Of a stretch of DNA of 33,079 nucleotides, positions 1 to 7,854 are shown piece by piece (the first letter of the stretch is position 1; each line of letters starts with the position of its first letter). Below the pieces are notes generated by a model, which saw nothing but the letters and a program-made list of their open reading frames with translations, searched no databases and was not told where the DNA came from. Made by a program: the position numbers and the translations under genes. Origin of the DNA: Clostridia bacterium (GTDB lineage Bacteria > Bacillota > Clostridia > Christensenellales > UBA1242); assembly GCA_017616705.1 (NCBI GenBank), contig JAFZXQ010000044.1:1-33079 (forward strand). Reading direction: 5' to 3'.

Positions 1-360
1 AATATATATTGTAAGAGTATCATAACCCTGCTTTTTAATATTGGCAACACCATGAACGTCAACGTCTTTAATTAACATTGGGTAAATCTTTGAATATTCA
101 TCATACTTTACCTTGCTGACACCATAATAATTTCCATTAGCATGAACTTTTTCATATTCAATAAACTCTTTGTTATCAATTCGTTTTAAAAACTCATCAA
201 AAGAAATGAAGCAATAAAACTTTCCATCAACTTCGCCTGGCCTAATATTTCTAGTTGTAAAACTTGGCAAAACTGCAATTTTGCCATCAAATTTTGTTAA
301 AATGGCTTCAATAATTGTATTTTTACCACATCCACTTGGTCCTATAACTAAAACAAACAT
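1..360 (-). CDS. gmk: Guanylate kinase (partial, C-terminus beyond window edge)
   Basis: Phosphorylates GMP to GDP with ATP in the cytoplasm. The visible 120 residues begin with a P-loop of the form GPSGCGKNT at residues 7-15, followed by the GMP-site signature SFTTR near residue 34, a PGEVDGKFY stretch, EYEKVHANGNYYG near 70-82, and a DVDVHGVANIK segment matching the family's LDIDxxGxxxxK. Guanylate kinases are about 200 residues, so roughly the last 80 are missing at the left edge. The ATG at 360-358 shares one base with the pepF stop (TAATG), and an AAAGGAG ribosome binding site lies inside the end of pepF, so translation is probably coupled. The Asn after the P-loop Lys replaces the more usual Gly or Ser. 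A guanylate-kinase-like paralogue is possible, but the family is clear. Confidence 0.88.
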   Translation of the reverse strand, partial: MFVLVIGPSGCGKNTIIEAILTKFDGKIAVLPSFTTRNIRPGEVDGKFYCFISFDEFLKRIDNKEFIEYEKVHANGNYYGVSKVKYDEYSKIYPMLIKDVDVHGVANIKKQGYDTLTIYI

Positions 361-2150
361 TACTTTTTCTCCTTTAATAATGCTTCTAATTCGTCAATAT
401 AAAGTGAATAAAGTTGAAGCGCATTGTCGTAAAGTTTTTCATCAAGAAGGTCAATCCCAGCAAGTTTTAAAAGTTCTTTCGGTGATTTTGAACTTCCTGA
501 CTTTAAGAATTCAAGATAGTTATCTTTATAAACCTTTTCACCAGAAAGAAGATTGCTACAAATATTAATAGCACTAGCAAAGCCAACAACATATTTATAA
601 ACATAAAATGGCGAATAAAAGTGAGGAATTCTGCTCCACTCAACTCCACTTAATTCGCTAATTTGAACACTATTCCCAAAATATTCTTTTAATAATTCAT
701 AATACTTTTTATTTAGATCTTCAAATGTTACGCTCTCTCCGCTTTCAATTCGTGAGAAAACAAACATTTCAAACTCAGTATATAAACTCTGCTTATAAAT
801 TGCCCCATAAAAATCACCAAGCAAACTATCAATTGCCGCAATCTTTTCATCAGGGTCAGTTGTTGAATCAATAATATATTTTTTAGTTAAGATCTCATTA
901 ACCGTGCTTGCTATCTCACAAGTTAACCTAGAACATTCAAACGTCCCAAATGGTTGGCTAAGCCCTGCAAGATAACTTTGCATAGCATGGCCTAATTCAT
1001 GAGAAAGCGTACTAACCGCTTCGGCGGTGTTATTATAGTTAGTTAAAACAAATGGATGAACGTCATAACAAGAAATACAATAACAACTGCTGTCTTTGTT
1101 TTTAGCTGGATATAGGTCAACCCACCTATCATGAAGGGCGTGATTAATAAGAGTTATATAGTCTTCGCCCATAACCTTAAGCGAATCTTTGATTGTTTTT
1201 TCAGCCTTAGTGTAATAATATTTCGGTGGTTTTGAATTTGAATATGCTAGTGGAGCAAAAATATCATAAAGTGAATAGTCATCAATCTTTAATGCCTTTT
1301 TACGAATTTTTTGCATCCTTTGAAGAAGTGGCAAGGCCTTTTTAACACTCTTTAACAAAACGTTAACAATATTAACATCTGCCTCATCATAAAAACAATG
1401 TCTTTCAAAAGTTGTTTTAAAGTTATATGTTTGAGTTATAAAATTAGACTCCCTGCAAGCATTAAGATAAATCCCTGAATAAGTTAAGTTTAGTTTTTTA
1501 TAAGCTTCATAAAGTTTATTATAGGCTTGCTCTCTTACAAACCTGTCAGGGCTATGCAAAAATTTAGAATAATTTGAATTATTCAATGTTAAATGTTTAC
1601 CATTTTTTAAAACAATATCCGCAATTGGCATTTCAATATCGCTGAGCGATTGAAAAATTGATTCAAAATCAGAAAATGAACCAGTATGAGAAACTAGTTT
1701 TTCAATGTTTTCTTCCCTAATATGAGGTTTATTTCTAATTAATAATTCAAGGCTTCTCTTAAAATTTGCAAATGCCGGATCTTTCGCCATTGACCTTAAT
1801 TGGTCATTAGCAAGTTTTGAAATTTCATCACCAGCAAAACTTGTTGCTATCCCAGCCTTAACTGAAACATCTTGCGCAAGATCTGTTATTTTAGCGCATT
1901 CCGCCTCAGCCCCACACGTGCTCTTTTTCATGTGTGAAAAAACAATTATCTTTTCAAGGCTGCGCTCCATCTCTTCTTCAAGATTAAGATAATTTAAAAT
2001 TGTGTTAGGGTTATTAAGTTTTCCCTTAAACCCCTCTAATTTTCTTAGTTTTAGCTTTAATCTGTCGCAATCATTAACAAAGGCTTCTAATGAAGGATAA
2101 ATGTCTTCAATTCTCCAGATAAACTTTTCTTCTTGCTTTTTTCTTTCCAT
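360..2150 (-). CDS. pepF: Oligoendopeptidase F, M3 family zinc metallopeptidase
   Basis: Cytoplasmic zinc peptidase that degrades oligopeptides. The 596-residue protein carries the zinc motif HELGH at residues 384-388, with Glu385 as catalytic base, and a downstream CEIASTVNE segment whose Glu412 fits the third zinc ligand of the M3 family. The N-terminal half is the helical PepF-type domain, and total length matches the family's roughly 600 residues. I place the start at the ATG at 2150 because it has a GAGGA site six bases upstream and gives the usual N-terminus; a TTG 45 bases further out has no such site. The gene sits between a terminator for the preceding unit and gmk, which overlaps its stop codon, so pepF-gmk forms a two-gene or longer unit. 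The peptidase family is secure; substrate range is unknown. Confidence 0.92.
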   Translation of the reverse strand: MERKKQEEKFIWRIEDIYPSLEAFVNDCDRLKLKLRKLEGFKGKLNNPNTILNYLNLEEEMERSLEKIIVFSHMKKSTCGAEAECAKITDLAQDVSVKAGIATSFAGDEISKLANDQLRSMAKDPAFANFKRSLELLIRNKPHIREENIEKLVSHTGSFSDFESIFQSLSDIEMPIADIVLKNGKHLTLNNSNYSKFLHSPDRFVREQAYNKLYEAYKKLNLTYSGIYLNACRESNFITQTYNFKTTFERHCFYDEADVNIVNVLLKSVKKALPLLQRMQKIRKKALKIDDYSLYDIFAPLAYSNSKPPKYYYTKAEKTIKDSLKVMGEDYITLINHALHDRWVDLYPAKNKDSSCYCISCYDVHPFVLTNYNNTAEAVSTLSHELGHAMQSYLAGLSQPFGTFECSRLTCEIASTVNEILTKKYIIDSTTDPDEKIAAIDSLLGDFYGAIYKQSLYTEFEMFVFSRIESGESVTFEDLNKKYYELLKEYFGNSVQISELSGVEWSRIPHFYSPFYVYKYVVGFASAINICSNLLSGEKVYKDNYLEFLKSGSSKSPKELLKLAGIDLLDEKLYDNALQLYSLYIDELEALLKEKK

Positions 2151-2167
2151 AATATCCTCGTAAAGAA

Positions 2168-2195
2168 AGTTTATCACATTTTTATTCTTATGCAA
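2168..2195 (-). promoter_or_regulatory. Weak candidate promoter for pepF-gmk
   Basis: On the minus strand TTGCAT (2195-2190) is followed after 16 bases by TAAACT (2173-2168), about 17 bases before the pepF start. Both boxes match the consensus only partly. A promoter is expected here because a terminator closes the unit just upstream, but this exact assignment is uncertain. Confidence 0.3.
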
Positions 2196-2225
2196 AATAA
2201 AAACGACCCAATTTTAGGTCGTTTT
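2194..2225 (-). terminator. Rho-independent terminator after the DUF378 gene
   Basis: A 9-bp stem (2200-2208 with 2217-2225) and an 8-base loop are followed on the minus strand by a T-rich run. It starts 4 bases past the stop codon of the DUF378 gene and separates that gene from pepF. Confidence 0.8.
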
Positions 2226-2228
2226 AGT

Positions 2229-2453
2229 CTATTGGTTATTTCTGTCGTGTGATGCAAAAAGCCTTGTTCTTTTAAATAAAAGTTGAATGAGTAGCCAAAT
2301 TCCAGCAATACCAACTATTGCATAAATAATTCTTGTAAACAAGCCAACGCCAAAGATCCATGTAACTAGGTTCCAGCTAAAAACACCAACTAAAAACCAG
2401 TTAAGACAGCCAATAATTGCAATAGACAACGCAATTATGTTTGCAATAATCAT
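2229..2453 (-). CDS. DUF378-family small membrane protein
   Basis: A 74-residue protein with two predicted membrane segments, at about residues 3-25 and 34-60, followed by a short basic tail. The pattern of a first helix with GCLNWFLVG and a second with IIYAIVGIAGIW is what I recognise from DUF378 (YuzA-like) proteins, whose function is not known. The start ATG at 2453 has a strong GGAGGGAG site seven bases upstream. It stands alone between the secG terminator upstream and its own terminator downstream, so it is probably a single-gene unit. Nothing around it points to a specific role; it could be an envelope or stress protein, but that is a guess. Confidence 0.8.
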   Translation of the reverse strand: MIIANIIALSIAIIGCLNWFLVGVFSWNLVTWIFGVGLFTRIIYAIVGIAGIWLLIQLLFKRTRLFASHDRNNQ

Positions 2454-2502
2454 AAAAACTCCCTCCTTTCTTTAGCATGCTCAAAAATTATAAAAAAATA
2501 CA

Positions 2503-2525
2503 AAAAAATAAGGGCCGAAGCCCTT
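2503..2525 (-). terminator. Strong terminator after secG with UUCG tetraloop
   Basis: On the minus strand AAGGGC, TTCG, GCCCTT (2525-2510) forms a 6-bp stem capped by the very stable C(UUCG)G tetraloop, followed by an A and a run of seven T. It lies just past the secG stop. Confidence 0.88.
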
Positions 2526-2538
2526 AATCTTTAAATCT

Positions 2539-2859
2539 CTAAAAACCGCCGTAAATAACGTTAAGAATAAGAAATGCAATACATAAAACTAATAAAACAG
2601 CAGCGTCAATAGCAGTAAGTTTTTTGATTTTACCTTGTAATGAAGCACCTTTATTCCTGTTATAGAAAGTATCAGCGTTTCCGGTTACTCCTGTAATACC
2701 ATTGCTTTCACCTTTTTGGCTAACAACAGCAATAATCATAAAAATAGCACATAGCGCAATAACACACGCTATAACAATTTTCAAAACAGGAACAACATTT
2801 TTAGCAAATGCGCTAACTTCTTTGTTCTCATCAGCAAGTAATAAATTTAAAATTTCCAT
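2539..2859 (-). CDS. secG: Preprotein translocase subunit SecG
   Basis: Membrane subunit of the SecYEG channel that assists protein export. The 106-residue product has two membrane segments, at about residues 24-46 and 84-103, joined by a loop with the family motif QKGESNGITG. The N-terminus before the first helix is about 20 residues longer than in common SecG proteins of 70-80 residues. The ATG at 2859 is chosen because a GGGAGAG site precedes it; a TTG 18 bases further upstream would lie at the predicted transcription start. The gene has its own strong promoter and its own terminator, so it is expressed separately from the glycolytic genes before it, although secG commonly neighbours glycolytic genes and rnr-smpB in Bacillota. 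Confidence 0.85.
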   Translation of the reverse strand: MEILNLLLADENKEVSAFAKNVVPVLKIVIACVIALCAIFMIIAVVSQKGESNGITGVTGNADTFYNRNKGASLQGKIKKLTAIDAAVLLVLCIAFLILNVIYGGF

Positions 2860-2882
2860 AAATCTCTCCCTAGGCAACTAGT

Positions 2883-2911
2883 AGTATAACATAGTAAGTA
2901 AAACAATTCAA
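2883..2911 (-). promoter_or_regulatory. Sigma-A-type promoter of secG
   Basis: Minus-strand TTGAAT (2911-2906), a 17-base spacer, and TATACT (2888-2883) with an upstream TG extension. The predicted transcript starts near 2876, giving a leader of about 17 bases that contains the secG ribosome binding site. Confidence 0.75.
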
Positions 2912-2921
2912 GTATTTTTAA

Positions 2922-3152
2922 CTATTTAACCATCACAAAATAAGCAACAATAAAGCTAACAAAAGCAATCAAAACAATAACCAAAATAATCTTGTTAATG
3001 GTTTTATTTGCTGCAAACATTTTTAAACCAAAAATGTCAACAACTAATATCGCCATTAAGAATAAAAATATTCCAAGATAAAGAACAGTTAAGTTTTGTT
3101 CTTTTGCCGTTTGCTCTAACAACAATCTAATATTAGAAAGTAAGAAATTCAT
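2922..3152 (-). CDS. Small membrane protein of unknown function, end of glycolytic operon
   Basis: A 76-residue protein I do not recognise. It has an amphipathic N-terminus of about 20 residues, then two membrane segments (about residues 22-42 and 52-74) separated by a short basic loop with KMFAANKTINK. The ATG at 3152 has an AGGAGAAGG site and lies 9 bases beyond the gpmI stop, so it is almost certainly cotranscribed with pgk-tpiA-gpmI. No terminator is visible in the 62 bases between its stop and secG; that gap instead holds the secG promoter, so some transcripts may read on into secG. It has no recognisable enzymatic motif. Confidence 0.7.
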   Translation of the reverse strand: MNFLLSNIRLLLEQTAKEQNLTVLYLGIFLFLMAILVVDIFGLKMFAANKTINKIILVIVLIAFVSFIVAYFVMVK

Positions 3153-3161
3153 AACCTTCTC

Positions 3162-4691
3162 CTAAACTAACGTTTTCCCCGTCATCTCTTCTGGGATTTT
3201 TTCTCCTAATAATTTTAACACAGTTGGTGCTATGTCTGCAAGAGTTCCTGAAATTTTCTTGCCTTTTCCTTTAAATTTTTCTCCAACAATAATAATAGGA
3301 ACAAGAGCAAGCGAATGTGATTTATTTGGCGTTCCATCAGGATAAACCATATAATCACTATTTCCATGGTCAGCAGTAACTATCGCAACCCCACCTGCTT
3401 TAATAACAGCATTAACAACTTCACTAACCTTTTGATCAACAAACTTAACGGCAGTTTTAGTTGCATCAAAATTACCGCTATGCCCAACCATGTCGCCATT
3501 TGCAAAATTGAGAACAATTACATTAAATTTATGAGAATTTACGCCTTTAATTGCCTCTTTTGCGATTTTTTCGGCGCTCATCTCTGGCAATAGATCATAG
3601 GTTGCAACCTTCTCGCTATTAATTAAAATTCGGCTTTCATCTTTAAATGGCTCATTTTTACCTGAGTTAAAGAAGAAAGTAACGTGAGCATATTTCTCAG
3701 TTTCAGCAATTCTTAATTGAGTGTAACCCCTGTCAGCTAAAACTTCACCCAATATATTTTTAGGTTTTTCTTGATCATAAGCAACAATAACGCCGCCTAA
3801 ACTTTCATCATAATTAGTCAACGTTACAAGCGTTAGATTTAACTTAGTCGTCCAGTCAAAGTCATTGTCGTTGCTGAAAACACGTGCCGTCTGCCTAGCC
3901 CTATCAGTTCTAAAATTAAACATAATAAGACTATCGCCATCGCAGACTTTGCCTTCATATTTTCCATTTTTAGTTATAACAATTGGTTTAATAAACTCAT
4001 CTTTTTCGCCAATCTCATAACTAGTGTTAATACCTTCTTCAACGCTTTCCGCCGTTTTAGCAATTCCGCGCGTTAATGCGTCATAATAAAGTTTAACTCT
4101 ATCCCAGTTTTTATCTCTATCAAGAGCGTAAAACCTTCCGCATACATCACTTATTTCGCCTGTTTTATATTTCTTAATAGCGTCTTTAAGTTGCTTAACA
4201 TATAAAAGCGCTGATTTTGGCGGAGTATCTCTTCCATCAGCAATAAAATGAACATAAACCCTTTCTAATTTATGTTCAGCACAAATTCTAATTAATTCAA
4301 TTAAATGATTAATATGGCTATGAATTCCGCCATCGCTAACAATGCCCATTAAATGCATTGCTTTATTATTTTTCTTACAATTTTCAATGGCCTTACCAAT
4401 TGCAGTGTTTTTCTCAAAAGAACCACTTTCAATCTCTCTGTTTATTCTAACGATTGATTGATAGGTAACTCTCCCTGAGCCTATGGTTTGATGACCAACT
4501 TCACTAGTTCCCGTTTGACCAACAGGAAGCCCAACCGCCAATTCGCTCGCCTCAAGCGTTCCACAAAGATAATCTTTTGCAAGCTTTTGTAAGTTTGGAG
4601 TTGTTTCTTCAGTTACGGCGCTAACACTAGGTAGTTTGGGCATTCCAACGCCGTCCATAATTATTAATGTTATCAACTTATTGTCTGTCAT
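3162..4691 (-). CDS. gpmI: 2,3-bisphosphoglycerate-independent phosphoglycerate mutase
   Basis: Interconverts 3- and 2-phosphoglycerate in glycolysis, using two Mn ions and a phosphoserine intermediate. The 509 residues match the family length. Visible signatures are the metal site MDGVG at residues 12-16, the catalytic serine Ser63 within GTSEVGH, SDGGIHSH with His124, ADGRDTPPKS with Arg154, the FRTDRARQ substrate motif, EKYAHVTFFF, DMVGHSG and ADHGNSD. Several positions differ from the common wording (GTSEVGH for GNSEVGH, FRTDR for FRPDR, ANGD for ANPD), but the catalytic residues are intact. The start overlaps the tpiA stop by four bases (ATGA), giving translational coupling. The gene completes a pgk-tpiA-gpmI block; gap and eno are not adjacent here. 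Confidence 0.95.
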   Translation of the reverse strand: MTDNKLITLIIMDGVGMPKLPSVSAVTEETTPNLQKLAKDYLCGTLEASELAVGLPVGQTGTSEVGHQTIGSGRVTYQSIVRINREIESGSFEKNTAIGKAIENCKKNNKAMHLMGIVSDGGIHSHINHLIELIRICAEHKLERVYVHFIADGRDTPPKSALLYVKQLKDAIKKYKTGEISDVCGRFYALDRDKNWDRVKLYYDALTRGIAKTAESVEEGINTSYEIGEKDEFIKPIVITKNGKYEGKVCDGDSLIMFNFRTDRARQTARVFSNDNDFDWTTKLNLTLVTLTNYDESLGGVIVAYDQEKPKNILGEVLADRGYTQLRIAETEKYAHVTFFFNSGKNEPFKDESRILINSEKVATYDLLPEMSAEKIAKEAIKGVNSHKFNVIVLNFANGDMVGHSGNFDATKTAVKFVDQKVSEVVNAVIKAGGVAIVTADHGNSDYMVYPDGTPNKSHSLALVPIIIVGEKFKGKGKKISGTLADIAPTVLKLLGEKIPEEMTGKTLV

Positions 4692-5401
4692 AATACCTCG
4701 TTTGCAGTTTTAATTAATGACTCAAACTTAACAGGATCAAGGCTTGCCCCACCAACTAAAACTCCGTCAACACAGTTTAGTTTTAAAATTTCAGCTGCAT
4801 TTTCAGGTTTAACGCTTCCACCATATAAAACTTTAACATCGTTACCATAGTTTCGTTTAACATAATCTTTAACGATCTTATGTGCAACTAAAATATCTTC
4901 TTCTGTTGCAACCTTCCCTGTTCCTATTGCCCAAACAGGCTCATATGCAATGATAAGGTTACCTAGATCTTCTTTTGTTAAAATTTCTAATTGGTTAACT
5001 AAAACACTTTCAATGTTATCGTGTTCTTCAAGCGTTTCACCAACACAGAAAATAACTTGCAAACCATATTTGTTTGCAATATCTAATTTCTTTCTCAAAT
5101 CGTCATTTGTTTCATTAAAAATATGGCGCCTTTCGCTATGGCCTAGAATCGTAACATCTGCCCCAGCATCTTTAACCATTTTGGCGCTTATTTCGCCCGT
5201 ATAAGCCCCTTCTTCATATGCACAAATATTTTGAGCGCCAACTTTACTTCTATCCTTTAAACAATCAAAAACAGGCTTAATTAACGTTGCTGAACAGCAG
5301 ATCATATAGTTACCTGCCCTTTTATCAAAATGAGAGCAAAACTCTTCAGCTTCGCCTATTGTTTTATTCATTTTCCAGTTCGCAACAACTAATTTTCCCA
5401 T
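4688..5401 (-). CDS. tpiA: Triosephosphate isomerase
   Basis: Interconverts dihydroxyacetone phosphate and glyceraldehyde 3-phosphate. The 237-residue TIM barrel carries Asn8 and Lys10 in ANWKMN, electrophile His88 in GHSERR, the catalytic base Glu154 in AYEPVWAIGTG, which opens the mobile loop 6, and the phosphate-binding segments LYGGSV and GVLVGGASL. It is slightly shorter than the usual 250 residues, through a reduced N-terminal half, with all catalytic residues present. The ATG at 5401 lies one base past the pgk stop, with an AAGGAAG site inside pgk, and its own stop overlaps the gpmI start, so the three glycolytic genes are tightly coupled. Confidence 0.96.
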   Translation of the reverse strand: MGKLVVANWKMNKTIGEAEEFCSHFDKRAGNYMICCSATLIKPVFDCLKDRSKVGAQNICAYEEGAYTGEISAKMVKDAGADVTILGHSERRHIFNETNDDLRKKLDIANKYGLQVIFCVGETLEEHDNIESVLVNQLEILTKEDLGNLIIAYEPVWAIGTGKVATEEDILVAHKIVKDYVKRNYGNDVKVLYGGSVKPENAAEILKLNCVDGVLVGGASLDPVKFESLIKTANEVL

Positions 5402-5402
5402 A

Positions 5403-6593
5403 TTAATCTTCCTTATCTAAAAGCATTTCAATTCCAGGCATATTTGCCCCTTCTAAGAATTTAAGCGTTGCTCCGCCACCTGTTGATATGTGGTTAATCT
5501 TATCGGCATATCCGCTCTCATTAACGCTTGAAACACTATCGCCACCACCAACAACACTAACGGCTTTGCTCTTAGCAACATATTTAGCAACTTTCATTGT
5601 TCCCTTTTTAAATTTATCAAACTCGTAAACGCCCATAGGACCATTCCAAACGATAGTTTGAGCGTTCATAATTTCCTTCTTAAACGCCTTTAATGTTTTA
5701 GGCCCAATATCAAGCGCTTGATATCCATCAGGAATGCTAAGCGCATTAACACATTTCGTTTTGCTATTTGGCGCAAATTCTTTAGCAACAATAACATCTT
5801 TAGGAATAACAATCTTAACGTTTTTCTTATCGGCTTCGTCTAATATTTTATTAGCAACAGCAATCTTATCTTTTTCATATCTAGAAAGCCCTAATTTGCC
5901 ACCTTTTGCTGCAAGGAAAGTATTTGCCATTGCCCCACCAATTAAAATAGTGTTGGCTTTTAAAAGCAACTTTCCAATAATTCCAATCTTATCGCTAATT
6001 TTTGCTCCACCTAATATAACAACAAAAGGTCTTGCAGGATTATCCATAACCTTGCTTAAAGCAACAATCTCACTGCTCATTAAGAATCCAGCAACTGCAG
6101 GAAGATAACAAGCAACCCCTGCCGTTGAAGCATGAGCCCTGTGAGCTGTTCCAAAAGCATCATTAACATAAATTTCAGCAAGGCTAGCAAGTTCGCCTGC
6201 AAACCTTGAATCGTTTTCTTCCTCTTCTTTATGGAATCTTACGTTTTCAAGAAGCATAACTTGACCAGGTTTAAGATTAGCGCTTAACTCTTTTGCACTA
6301 TCCCCAATAACGTCGCTCGCCATTAAAACTTCTTGACCTAAAAGTTCACTAAGCCTTTTGCTTACAGGCTCAAGAGAAAGTTTTGGGTTAACCATTCCAT
6401 CTGGTCTTCCAAGATGTGAGCAAAGAATAACTTTTGCTCCGTGTTTTATTAAATATAGAATTGTTGGCAAACTAGCCTTAATTCTCGTATCATCAACAAT
6501 GTTTCCCATTTCGTCAAGAGGAACATTAAAATCTGCTCTAACTAAAACTTTTTTATTTTTAACATCAATATCTTTAAAAGTTTTCTTATTCAT
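5403..6593 (-). CDS. pgk: Phosphoglycerate kinase
   Basis: Transfers phosphate from 1,3-bisphosphoglycerate to ADP in glycolysis. The 396 residues match the family length. Landmarks are RADFNVPLD near the N-terminus, LCSHLGRPDG, LLENVRFHKEEE, NDAFGTAHRAH, GGAKISDK, WNGPMGVYEF and the nucleotide loop VVGGGDSVSSV followed by ISTGGGATLKFLEG. The ATG at 6593 is preferred since AATAGGAGAG precedes it and the product begins as the family does; an in-frame extension to 6686 would run through the promoter. It is first in the pgk-tpiA-gpmI operon, with a promoter directly upstream. Confidence 0.96.
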   Translation of the reverse strand: MNKKTFKDIDVKNKKVLVRADFNVPLDEMGNIVDDTRIKASLPTILYLIKHGAKVILCSHLGRPDGMVNPKLSLEPVSKRLSELLGQEVLMASDVIGDSAKELSANLKPGQVMLLENVRFHKEEEENDSRFAGELASLAEIYVNDAFGTAHRAHASTAGVACYLPAVAGFLMSSEIVALSKVMDNPARPFVVILGGAKISDKIGIIGKLLLKANTILIGGAMANTFLAAKGGKLGLSRYEKDKIAVANKILDEADKKNVKIVIPKDVIVAKEFAPNSKTKCVNALSIPDGYQALDIGPKTLKAFKKEIMNAQTIVWNGPMGVYEFDKFKKGTMKVAKYVAKSKAVSVVGGGDSVSSVNESGYADKINHISTGGGATLKFLEGANMPGIEMLLDKED

Positions 6594-6624
6594 AATAACT
6601 CTCCTATTATTAGTTACTATATTA

Positions 6625-6653
6625 ATATTAACCAACATAAAAGAATAAGTCAA
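6625..6653 (-). promoter_or_regulatory. Promoter of the pgk-tpiA-gpmI operon
   Basis: Minus-strand TTGACT (6653-6648), a 17-base spacer, and TAATAT (6630-6625), about 32 bases before the pgk start. The -35 is near consensus and the -10 is partial. It sits directly after the terminator of the preceding gene. Confidence 0.6.
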
Positions 6654-6681
6654 ATTTTTATTTTGTTTTTTAATTTTTTGC

Positions 6682-6708
6682 AACAAAAAACCCGCTAAAT
6701 GCGGGTTT
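6682..6708 (-). terminator. Terminator after the Glu-rich coiled-coil gene
   Basis: An 8-bp stem AAACCCGC/GCGGGTTT (6688-6695 with 6701-6708) with a 5-base loop, followed on the minus strand by a run of T. It begins 6 bases past the stop codon at 6714-6716. Confidence 0.88.
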
Positions 6709-6713
6709 ATTAA

Positions 6714-7619
6714 TTATTCTTCGTCGCTATCTTTTTTATTTTTGCCCATAAGAGTTAAGATTTCTTGCTCGTCAGCGTCAAGTCTTGCTTTCTCGCCTTC
6801 GAAGAATGCTTGCATCTTTTTGCTGTTTTCATATTTTTCTTTGTTAGTTTCAAGATAATTTTCAGCATCTCTTATGCTTGATTTTAAGTCATTGATATGA
6901 ACAGTTAACTCTTCTTGTTTTTGTTTCTTTTCTTGGTCAATGTTTTTGATATCAGTAACACTATATAAAACAAGGTTTAATTTAGTTAAGTCGTCAGCTT
7001 TCTTATCAAGAAGTTTTTGGTTTCTAGCCATTCTTCTTTCAGTTCTTTCATATCTGTTAACATCACGGCTAGCCTTTGTTAAGTCAGCGTCAACTTTCTC
7101 TTGAGCTTCTTTAACGCTAGCAAGTCTTGTTGAAAGGTCAACAACTTCTTGTTCTTTTACTTCTTCTGGTTGAACGTTGTTGTTGATAACTTCTTCAGTT
7201 TTTTCAGTTACAACGATAACTTTAGTTGAACCAGCTTTTTCTTCTTTAGCATCAGTAACTTCTGCTTCTTCTTTAACTTCTTCAGCAGGAGTTTCTTCAA
7301 CAACTTCTTCTTTAACTTCTTCAACTTCTTTTGGTTGTTCTTCAACAACTTCTTCTTTTGCTTCTTCTTCAGCTGCTTCTTGATTGTTTGCAATTGCATT
7401 TGCTTCAAGTCTTGCAAGCATTGAATCAAGATCAAATTCGTCTTGAACAGCATTATTATCTTCTTGTTGTTCTTCTTTTACTTCTTCGTTAGAAACGTTT
7501 TCTGGTTGTTCCTCTTTTTCTTCTTTATTAGTTTTAAAGATTTCAGCAAAGAAAGCAATTGAGAAGCCAACAACTGCAATGATACCTAAAATGATTAAAA
7601 CTATGGCAAAAATTTTCAT
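6714..7619 (-). CDS. Membrane-anchored, Glu-rich coiled-coil protein of unknown function
   Basis: A 301-residue protein I do not recognise. Residues 2-26 form a membrane segment (KIFAIVLIILGIIAVVGFS), placing the rest most likely in the cytoplasm. Residues about 33-165 are highly acidic and built of imperfect EEVKEE/EEVVEE units, with a short ordered-looking segment EFDLDSMLARLEANA near residues 61-75. Residues about 165-295 are charged, heptad-like and probably coiled coil (RLASVKEAQEKVDADLTKA, then several Lys/Glu-rich helices). The start has an AAGGAG site. It is a single-gene unit with its own promoter and terminator. Overall architecture recalls anchored scaffold or cell-division-type proteins, but no homology is claimed. 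Low-complexity coding may make it length-variable between strains. Confidence 0.72.
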   Translation of the reverse strand: MKIFAIVLIILGIIAVVGFSIAFFAEIFKTNKEEKEEQPENVSNEEVKEEQQEDNNAVQDEFDLDSMLARLEANAIANNQEAAEEEAKEEVVEEQPKEVEEVKEEVVEETPAEEVKEEAEVTDAKEEKAGSTKVIVVTEKTEEVINNNVQPEEVKEQEVVDLSTRLASVKEAQEKVDADLTKASRDVNRYERTERRMARNQKLLDKKADDLTKLNLVLYSVTDIKNIDQEKKQKQEELTVHINDLKSSIRDAENYLETNKEKYENSKKMQAFFEGEKARLDADEQEILTLMGKNKKDSDEE

Positions 7620-7645
7620 AATTTATCTCCTTATATAACACTTAT

Positions 7646-7674
7646 ATTTTAATCCAAATTTAAAAATTTTGCAA
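7646..7674 (-). promoter_or_regulatory. Promoter of the Glu-rich coiled-coil gene
   Basis: Minus-strand TTGCAA (7674-7669), a 17-base spacer, and TAAAAT (7651-7646), 26 bases before the start codon. The remaining 150 or so bases upstream, to the next terminator, are very AT-rich and show nothing else I can identify. Confidence 0.6.
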
Positions 7675-7825
7675 TACCTTTTACTAATTTTTTTATATTT
7701 TTCTTAAAATTTTAAAAAATTTTTGACTTTTTACATTTATTTTTAATCAAAACGCAATATTTTTATCGTTTTTTAATTCATAAACAATAAAAATACGTCG
7801 TTTATTACAGTTTAAAAACTGGCAA

Positions 7826-7849
7826 CAAAAAAATAAGGCTTGCGCCTTA
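7826..7849 (-). terminator. Terminator after the 88-residue membrane protein gene
   Basis: Minus-strand TAAGGC, GCAA tetraloop, GCCTTA (7849-7834), followed by a run of seven T. It starts about 5 bases past the stop codon at 7855. Confidence 0.87.
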
Positions 7850-7854
7850 CTTTT

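Noticed and set aside
2881..2925. Terminator between the small membrane gene and secG
   Set aside because: No inverted repeat with a T run is seen; the sequence is explained by the secG promoter.
5734..6108. Plus-strand open frame across pgk
   Set aside because: It is antisense to well-conserved pgk, has no ribosome binding site and no recognisable product; the same holds for the other plus-strand frames, for example 20583-21047 and 31644-32030.
6594..6686. Extended N-terminus of pgk from 6686
   Set aside because: The extra 31 residues would span the promoter and have no family counterpart; the ATG at 6593 has a ribosome binding site. Likewise the TTG starts at 2195 (pepF) and 2877 (secG) were not used.
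7230..7400. Apparent repeat array of AACTTCTTC units
   Set aside because: These are codon repeats encoding the Glu/Val-rich region, uneven in length and without spacers; not a CRISPR array or mobile repeat.
7208..7453. Minus-strand Lys/Leu-rich frame inside the Glu-rich gene
   Set aside because: It is the shifted reading of repeated GAA/GTT codons in the real gene. The frame at 23089-23292 within rplX arises the same way from Lys/Ala codons.
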